Source: Gemmatimonadota bacterium (GTDB lineage: Bacteria > Gemmatimonadota > Gemmatimonadetes > Longimicrobiales > Gaopeijiaceae). Taken from it: 37,365 nucleotides of DNA. Positions 31,899 through 37,365 of the stretch are shown in pieces. Numbering within the stretch: position 1 is the first letter of the stretch; each line of letters begins with the position of its first letter. The stretch is from assembly GCA_003562075.1 (NCBI GenBank), contig PWWP01000066.1, forward strand, positions 1 to 37,365, written 5' to 3'. The notes under the pieces are model-generated. The model was not told where the DNA came from, did no database searches, and saw nothing but the letters and a program-made list of their open reading frames with translations. The translations under genes were made by a program, and so were the position numbers.

Positions 31899-34529
31899 AT
31901 GCTCCCCTTGAACCGCTCGCTCCACCCGAGCCACCCACACCCGTCGGAGCGGACGACGTTCCGTACACCGGGTCTCACCGCGGACCCGACCCTGACCGGG
32001 CCCCGGCCCATGACCCTGACCGGGCCCCGGCCCCTCGCTCTGACCTGGCCCCTGGCTCTAGCCCTGGCCCTGATCATGGCGCCAGCCATCCTCCTGGCCC
32101 ACCCCTCCCCCGCCGCTGCTCAGGATGGAGAGACGGGCCGCGTCGAGGGGCGGGTCACCGCTGCTGAGGGCGCCACTCCCCTTCCCGGTGTCCAGATCGA
32201 GGTTGAGGGGACGGATCGACGCGTCATCTCTGACGAGCGCGGGTATTTCGTCCTCCGCGACCTTCCCGCCGGCCCGGCCACCCTGGCAGCCCAGCGACTG
32301 GGCTACGAAGCCACCTCCGTAGAGGTCACCGTGGAGGGCGGGGAGCGGGTAGTTCGCCACATCGAGCTTACCTCCCAGGTCATCGGGTTGGATCCCATGG
32401 TGGTCCAGTCCCGCCGCACCCGGATGGTGGGCGACCCCCTGACCCTCTCGTCCATCCCCGGTTCGGCCCACTTCCTTACCCTCCAGGACCTGGAGGCCCG
32501 GAAGGTCCCCCACGACAACGTCCACGACATTCTTCGACGGATCCCCGGCGTCAATGTCCAGGAGGAGGACGGGTACGGGCTCCGACCCAACATCGGGCTT
32601 CGGGGCACCGGGGTTTCCCGGAGCTCCAAGGTCACCCTCATGGAGGACGGGGTCCTCATCGCCCCGGCCCCCTACGCCGCCCCGGCGGCCTACTACTTCC
32701 CCGTCACCGGGCGCATGGAAGCAGTGGAGGTCCGGAAGGGCTCGAGCCAGATTCGCTACGGCCCCCGGACTATCGGAGGGGCCATCAACCTTGTCTCCAC
32801 CTCCATCCCCGATGAGCGGCGCTGGGAGCTGGACACCCGGGGCGGGGAGAACCAGACCCTTCGCGTGCGGGCGCGAGGAGGGGAGTCAGGCGAGCACTTT
32901 GGCTGGCTGGCCGAGACCTACCAACTCCGAACTGACGGCTACAAGGAGCTCCAGGGCGGGGGGGACACCGGCTTCCGGGTCAGCGACTACATCCTCAAGC
33001 TCCGGGCGAACACGGCACGGGAGGCGGGCCGATACCAGGAGTTGGAGCTCAAGCTAGGCTACCACGACGAGCTCTCCGATGAGACCTACCTGGGGCTGAC
33101 CCAGGAGGACTTCCGGGCCAGTCCCATGCTCCGGTACCCGGCCTCCCAGCCCGACGTCATGGACACCGAGCACTCCCAGATCCAGCTCCGGCACTTCTTC
33201 CAGCCCACCGAGCGCCTGGATCTGACCACCACTGCGTACCACAACAGCTTTGCTCGCAACTGGTACAAGCTCCACAGCGTCATGGGCACGGGCATTTCCA
33301 GCGTGCTGGACGATCCTCAGGCCTATGCCACGGAGCTGGCCATCCTTCGGGGGGCGGACAGCGACGACGATGCCTTCTTCGCACGGGCCAACAACCGGGA
33401 ATACTACTCCCAGGGTGTCCAGACCGTGCTGGGCGTCCGCCTCGGCGATGGTGCCGTCCGCCACGACCTGGAGATGGGATTCCGCCTGCACCGGGACGAG
33501 GAAGATCGCTTCCAGTGGGAGGACGGATACCGGATGGCGAACGGCCAGGCCGTCCTCACCTCCGAGGGCACGCCGGGCACCCAGGACAACCGTGTCGGAG
33601 CGGCCCGTGCATTCGCGGCCTACCTCCAGAACGAGATGGCCCTGGGCGATCGCTGGACCCTGGTGCCCGGGGTCCGCTACGAACACATCGAGCTCACCCG
33701 CACCGACTACCCCACCGACCTGCCCTCCCGGGCCGAGCCCACCCGGGTCCGCTCAGCCACGGTGTCGGCGGTGACACCGGGGCTGGGCGCAGTCCTCGCC
33801 CTGGACCCCTCCACCCACCTCTTCGGCGGCGTGCATAAGGGATTCAGCCCTCCGGGGCCCGGCGTCTCCCGGGACACCCGTCCCGAGGAGAGCGTCAGCT
33901 ATGAGCTGGGACTCCGGACCCGGCGGGGCGGGATGGGGCTGCAGGTGGCTGGATTCTTCAGTGATTACAGCAACATCCTGGGCCAGGCCACCCTGGCCAC
34001 CGGAGAGGCACGTACGGGTGAGATGTTCAATGGGGGCGCAGCACGGGCCTCCGGCCTGGAACTCTCCCTGGACCATGACCTGGCAGGGAACGGGGCGCTG
34101 GCCGTCCGCCTGCCCGTCTCAGCGTCCTATACGTACAGCCGAGCCACCTTCCAGACCGATTTCGAGAGCGATTTCGGGCCGTGGGGCACGGTGGAGAAAG
34201 GTGACCACCTCCCCTACCTCCCCACCCACCAGTTCTCAGCAAGCCTGGGGGTGGAGGATGCCGGGTGGAGGCTCAGCGGTTCCGTGAACGGGGCCACCGC
34301 CATGCGGACCCGGGCTGGCCAGGGGACCATGGCGGAGCTGGAGTCCACCGACCGGTTCCTGACCCTGAACCTGGACGGAGAGACGGAGCTGCCCGGCTTT
34401 TCCGGGGCGTCCCTCTACGGCGGCATCCAGAATGTCATGGACCGGCCCTACGTGGTGGCCCGCCGCCCCGCCGGAGCTCGTCCCGGCCTCCCTCGGACCC
34501 TCTTCCTCGGGGTGCGGCTGGCGTTCTGA
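31899..34529 (+). CDS. FecA-like TonB-dependent receptor with CarboxypepD_reg-like domain
   Basis: An 876-aa outer-membrane receptor that would import a ferric chelate using TonB energy. A signal region ends AAAQ (about 72-75). Residues ~80-160 form a carboxypeptidase-regulatory-like beta domain (GRVEGRVTAAEGATPLPGVQ, RGYFVLRDLPAG), then a candidate TonB box (LDPMVVQ), a plug (~175-285: HDILRRIPGVNVQEEDG, GLRGTGVSRSSKVTLMEDGV, YAAPAAYYFPVTGRMEAVEV, RYGPRTIGGAINLVST), and the barrel ending in Phe (LFLGVRLAF). The plug resembles FecA. The start is uncertain: this ATG has GAGG 11 bases upstream but gives a long N-terminal extension, while ATG 32010 (residue 38) gives a normal signal peptide with no ribosome site. 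Residues 31-54 are three 8-residue repeats. Two Fur boxes precede it. Confidence 0.93.
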   Translation: MLPLNRSLHPSHPHPSERTTFRTPGLTADPTLTGPRPMTLTGPRPLALTWPLALALALIMAPAILLAHPSPAAAQDGETGRVEGRVTAAEGATPLPGVQIEVEGTDRRVISDERGYFVLRDLPAGPATLAAQRLGYEATSVEVTVEGGERVVRHIELTSQVIGLDPMVVQSRRTRMVGDPLTLSSIPGSAHFLTLQDLEARKVPHDNVHDILRRIPGVNVQEEDGYGLRPNIGLRGTGVSRSSKVTLMEDGVLIAPAPYAAPAAYYFPVTGRMEAVEVRKGSSQIRYGPRTIGGAINLVSTSIPDERRWELDTRGGENQTLRVRARGGESGEHFGWLAETYQLRTDGYKELQGGGDTGFRVSDYILKLRANTAREAGRYQELELKLGYHDELSDETYLGLTQEDFRASPMLRYPASQPDVMDTEHSQIQLRHFFQPTERLDLTTTAYHNSFARNWYKLHSVMGTGISSVLDDPQAYATELAILRGADSDDDAFFARANNREYYSQGVQTVLGVRLGDGAVRHDLEMGFRLHRDEEDRFQWEDGYRMANGQAVLTSEGTPGTQDNRVGAARAFAAYLQNEMALGDRWTLVPGVRYEHIELTRTDYPTDLPSRAEPTRVRSATVSAVTPGLGAVLALDPSTHLFGGVHKGFSPPGPGVSRDTRPEESVSYELGLRTRRGGMGLQVAGFFSDYSNILGQATLATGEARTGEMFNGGAARASGLELSLDHDLAGNGALAVRLPVSASYTYSRATFQTDFESDFGPWGTVEKGDHLPYLPTHQFSASLGVEDAGWRLSGSVNGATAMRTRAGQGTMAELESTDRFLTLNLDGETELPGFSGASLYGGIQNVMDRPYVVARRPAGARPGLPRTLFLGVRLAF
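31988..32059 (+). repeat. 24-bp tandem repeat in the TonB receptor signal region
   Basis: Units at 31988, 32012 and 32036, period exactly 24 bp. The first two share GACCCTGACCGGGCCCCGGC without change; the third (CGCTCTGACCTGGCCCCTGG) has drifted. Translated, the units read TLTGPRPM, TLTGPRPL, ALTWPLAL, so the drifted third unit becomes the hydrophobic core of the signal peptide. Confidence 0.85.
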
Positions 34530-34532
34530 GGG

Positions 34533-36164
34533 TCAGGGGGAGCCGTCATCCAGGGCGCCGCGGACCGCCTCGGCCAGTTCCTTCACCGAAAAGGGCTTCT
34601 GCAGAAAGTGGAAGCCCTCCTCCAGGACCCCTCGGTGTGCGATGGCGTCAGCGGTGTACCCTGACATGAAAAGGAAGGCCAGTCCGGGATGGGTGCGCTT
34701 GACCTCCTCGACCAGGGCCTGGCCACTCATCTCCGGCATGATCACATCTGTCAGAAGAAGATCGAGCCCCCCCTGGTGATCCTGCGCCAGGCCAAGGGCT
34801 TCTCCCGGGGTAGAGGCCTGGATCACCGTGTAACCCAGGCGCTTCAGGATTCGTCCGGATGCCTTGAGGATGGCCGGCTCGTCCTCCACCACCAGGATGG
34901 TTTCCGAACCCCCTGGCGGCGGGCCAGATTCCTCGGCGACCACCGTCTCACCTGAGGCTTCCTCCTGGGCGGGAAGATAGACCCGGGCCGTTGTGCCGCT
35001 TCCGAGCTCGCTGTAGAGCTTGATGAATCCATCATTCTGCCGGACGATGCCGTAGGTGGTGGCCAGTCCCAGACCCGTCCCCTGGCTGGGGTCCTTGGTG
35101 GAGAAGAAGGGATCGAAGGCCTTCTCCAGCGTGGCCTCGTCCATACCGGACCCATCGTCGCTGACGACCAGTGTGGTGTAGCTGCCCTCCTGGAATCCGG
35201 GGTTCGCCCTGCAGTACTCTGCATCGAGGCGGACCATGCCCGTCTCCACCGTCACCTTTCCCCCATCCGGTCCGATGGCGTCCCGAGCGTTCACCAGAAG
35301 GTTGGAAAGGATCTGGTTCAACTGGACCGGATCGATTCGAACCGGAGCCAGGCCGTCCCCGGGGTTCCAGCGGAGGTCGATATCCTCGCCGATGAGGCGC
35401 TGAAGCATCCCCAGCCCGGAATCCACTGTGCCGTTCAGATCCAGCACGCGAGGGGCGGCGGTCTGCTGTCGAGAGAAGCCCAGAAGCTGCTGGGTGAGTT
35501 CTGCCGACCGCTGGGCCGCCTCCTGGATCTCCTGGAGTTCGGTCCGGATTGGGCTCTCCGGCGGCAGTTGCTCCAGGACCAGTTCGCTGTTGCCCAGGAT
35601 AACGCTAAGCATGTTGTTGAAGTCGTGGGCAATCCCGCCGGCGAACCGGCCCACGGATTCCAGCCGCTGAGCCTGGAGGAGAAGCTGGGACAACCGACGG
35701 GTTTCGGTAATGTCCTCGCAGATGGCCACCGTGGTGGCCGCCCGCCCCTCCTCATCGGGGATGAAGGCCACATTCAGGCGAACCCACACCACCGAGCCAT
35801 CCTTCCTCACGTAGCGTTTCTCGGCCCGGTAGGGGCTCCCTTGCCTGGCCGCTTCCTGGAAGCGATCCCAGTCCTTCCCGCGATCGTCCGGATGGGTGAG
35901 CTCCGAGAAGGTCATTCCCAGGAGCTCCTCCCGGGTATAGCCCGTGATCGTCTCGTACCCCCGGTTGATCCGGAGGACGCGACCGGTTTTCACCTGGACC
36001 CGGGCAATCCCCAACGCGGCCATTTCGAACATGGCCCGAAAGGGCTCTTCCTCAAGTTCAGGGCCGGCCCCCAGCTCCTCCGCCTGGAGACCCTGGTCCT
36101 CCATCTCCTCCAACCGGGGGGCGTCCTCGCCTGAACGGGGGTCCCTCTCGTCCTCAGGGCTCAC
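34533..36164 (-). CDS. PAS hybrid histidine kinase with C-terminal receiver
   Basis: A soluble hybrid sensor kinase of about 543 aa from the chosen GTG. Order: acidic linker, PAS domain (FEMAALGIARVQVKTGRVLR, YETITGYTREELLGMTFSEL, through ICEDITETRRL), HisKA with FAGGIAHDFNNMLSVI (His near residue 180), N-box ILSNLLVNARDAIG, G1 DDGSGMDEATLEKAFDPFFS, G2 GTGLGLATTYGIV, and a receiver with Asp in LLLTDVIMPEMSGQAL. No membrane segment. Start uncertain: GTG 36164 overlaps the upstream gene by 11 bp, GTG 36170 and 36251 are open, and ATG 36104 has GGAGG too close to it. The stop is 3 bp from the convergent receptor stop. Likely co-transcribed with the glutamate synthase-like gene. Signal and partner unknown. 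Confidence 0.92.
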   Translation of the reverse strand: MSPEDERDPRSGEDAPRLEEMEDQGLQAEELGAGPELEEEPFRAMFEMAALGIARVQVKTGRVLRINRGYETITGYTREELLGMTFSELTHPDDRGKDWDRFQEAARQGSPYRAEKRYVRKDGSVVWVRLNVAFIPDEEGRAATTVAICEDITETRRLSQLLLQAQRLESVGRFAGGIAHDFNNMLSVILGNSELVLEQLPPESPIRTELQEIQEAAQRSAELTQQLLGFSRQQTAAPRVLDLNGTVDSGLGMLQRLIGEDIDLRWNPGDGLAPVRIDPVQLNQILSNLLVNARDAIGPDGGKVTVETGMVRLDAEYCRANPGFQEGSYTTLVVSDDGSGMDEATLEKAFDPFFSTKDPSQGTGLGLATTYGIVRQNDGFIKLYSELGSGTTARVYLPAQEEASGETVVAEESGPPPGGSETILVVEDEPAILKASGRILKRLGYTVIQASTPGEALGLAQDHQGGLDLLLTDVIMPEMSGQALVEEVKRTHPGLAFLFMSGYTADAIAHRGVLEEGFHFLQKPFSVKELAEAVRGALDDGSP

Positions 36165-37365
36165 CCACACCCCCGTACGCGATCCCTGCCAGGTGAGCCA
36201 TTTCCCGCTTCCATGTGGTGAGATCGGTGGCGGAGAACTCCGAGAGGGCACTGTGCCCGCAAGCCCGGGACAGGACCTTCATGAGCTCCACCGAAGCCCC
36301 GAAGAAGCGGGCCAGCCGCTCGGCCCCCTCCTCCACCTTCAACCGCTTGCGAAGCTCCGGGTCCTGGGTGGCAATCCCGGCAGGGCACCGGTTGGTGTGG
36401 CACATGCGAGCGGCCACGCACCCAACCGCCTGGATGGCTGAATTGGCCAGCGCCACCCCGTCGGCACCCAGGGCCAGGGCCTTCACGAAGTCCTCCGGCG
36501 TGCGGAGACCACCGGTGACGATGAGGGTCACCTCCCGGCCGCAGTGCTCATCCAGGTGGCGGCGGGCCCGGGCCAGGGCCGGGATGGTGGGCACGCTGAT
36601 GTGATCGCGAAGGATCTGAGGCGCCGCCCCCGTCCCTCCCCCTCGGCCGTCCAGGATGATGTAGTCGGCACCGGCCTCCAGGGCGAAGTCGATGTCGGCC
36701 TCGATGTGGTTGGCCGAGAGCTTGAACCCCACCGGGATCCCCCCGCTTCGCTCCCGGACTTCATCGGCAAAGCGGCGGAAGTCAGCCGGACTCTGAAGAT
36801 CCTCGAACCGAGGCGGGGAGATGGCGTCCTGTCCCACCTCCAGCCCTCGGGTCTCGGCGATCTGTTCCGTCACCTTGCTCCCCGGCAGGTGCCCGCCCAT
36901 CCCCGTCTTGGCGGCCTGCCCCCCCTTGAAGTGGAAGGCTCGGACCTGATCCAGGAGCTCCTCCCGCCAGCCAAAACGGGCCGTACCCAGCTCCAGGAGA
37001 TACCGGGAGTTGGCCTCCCGCTCTTCGTCCAGGGAGCCACCCTCACCGGAGCAGATCCCGGTGCCGGCCTCCTCGGCGCCTCGGGCCAGCGCCACCTTGG
37101 CCTCAGGCGAGAGGGCCCCGAAGCTCATGTCCGAGACCAGGAGGGGGATCTCCAGTTCCAGGGGCCGCTCCGCCCGGGGACCGATGACCAGCTTCGTGTC
37201 GATGGCGGCATCATCGTCCAGGGGAGGGCGGGCCAGCTGAGCCGCCAGGAGCTGGATGTCATCCCAGTGCGGCAGATCGGCCCGAAGCACCCCCATGGCC
37301 ACCGTCTCGCCGTGGGGCCCCACCTTCTCCAGCCCGTTCCGGGCCAGGGCGTGGATCCGCTCCAC
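36154..37365 (-). CDS. FMN-binding glutamate synthase-like protein (5' end cut by window)
   Basis: The C-terminal 403 residues of a GltS-type FMN/TIM-barrel protein; the frame runs off the right edge, so the start is not seen. Signatures: IPLLVSDMSFGALSPEAKVA, GTGICSGEGGSLDEER, FKGGQAAKTGMGGHLPG, DYIILDGRGGGTGAAPQILR (FMN phosphate side), LIVTGGLRTPEDFVKALALG, and the 3Fe-4S cysteine pattern CVAARMCHTNRC followed by PAGIATQDPELRKR. These are the residues of the synthase domain of GltB and of the stand-alone FMN-binding glutamate synthase family, which lacks the glutaminase and FAD subunits. The electron donor and whether it makes glutamate are unknown. The stop overlaps the next gene's GTG by 11 bp, suggesting an operon with the PAS hybrid kinase. 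Confidence 0.93.
   Translation of the reverse strand: MERIHALARNGLEKVGPHGETVAMGVLRADLPHWDDIQLLAAQLARPPLDDDAAIDTKLVIGPRAERPLELEIPLLVSDMSFGALSPEAKVALARGAEEAGTGICSGEGGSLDEEREANSRYLLELGTARFGWREELLDQVRAFHFKGGQAAKTGMGGHLPGSKVTEQIAETRGLEVGQDAISPPRFEDLQSPADFRRFADEVRERSGGIPVGFKLSANHIEADIDFALEAGADYIILDGRGGGTGAAPQILRDHISVPTIPALARARRHLDEHCGREVTLIVTGGLRTPEDFVKALALGADGVALANSAIQAVGCVAARMCHTNRCPAGIATQDPELRKRLKVEEGAERLARFFGASVELMKVLSRACGHSALSEFSATDLTTWKREMAHLAGIAYGGVGEP

Overview
The window is 37.4 kb of very G+C-rich bacterial chromosome (G and C dominate throughout by eye). Coding is dense, with many 4-11 bp stop/start overlaps. The gene set points to a diderm, respiring bacterium: a TonB-dependent receptor with a carboxypeptidase-like N-terminal domain, several secreted lipoproteins, a type II NADH dehydrogenase, a diheme cytochrome c, pyruvate phosphate dikinase, a DUF885 peptidase and soluble NTF2-like secreted proteins. 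I would guess Gemmatimonadota or a near relative. This is inference; no rRNA or other phylogenetic marker is present, and I saw no tRNA, rRNA, insertion sequence or CRISPR array.

Layout, left to right. 0-9.9 kb: a membrane histidine kinase (minus) diverges from a thioredoxin-like protein plus CcdA-type transporter pair (plus), which converges on ppdK (minus) across a 16-bp hairpin. A MEDS-PAS hybrid histidine kinase (plus) overlaps tail-to-tail with a universal stress protein gene, followed by a TRIC-type channel gene (minus). 9.9-16.7 kb: a diheme cytochrome c behind a palindrome-rich leader, a secreted NTF2-like protein, an ArsR-SRPBCC-tex operon with a clear operator, and a lipoprotein built from two copies of one unknown domain. 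16.7-25.3 kb: an LLM flavin oxidoreductase/DsbA pair, an unknown multi-pass membrane protein, an ndh-SDR-NmrA operon, and a DUF885 metallopeptidase. 25.3-29.0 kb: a tandem array of about 62-bp hairpin repeats, a lone TadG-like pilus-assembly protein, and a PrcB-like lipoprotein/SRPBCC pair. 29.5-37.4 kb: an ECF42-type sigma factor operon with two DGPF (YCII) proteins, a FecA-like TonB receptor under two Fur boxes, a PAS hybrid histidine kinase, and the 3' part of an FMN/3Fe-4S glutamate synthase-like gene running off the right edge.

Working together: the Trx/CcdA and DsbA genes handle envelope and cellular thiols; Ndh and cytochrome c serve respiration; the Fur-controlled receptor takes up ferric chelates. 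Three sensor kinases lie here with no separate response regulator beside them; two carry a fused receiver domain. The strongest candidates for something undescribed are the hairpin array at 25.3-25.6 kb, the recurrent short tandem repeats with periods divisible by three (36, 27, 24 and 21 bp) at several loci, and two pronounced 8-4-8 operator palindromes. All coordinates and motifs were read by eye; no similarity searches or folding programs were run.
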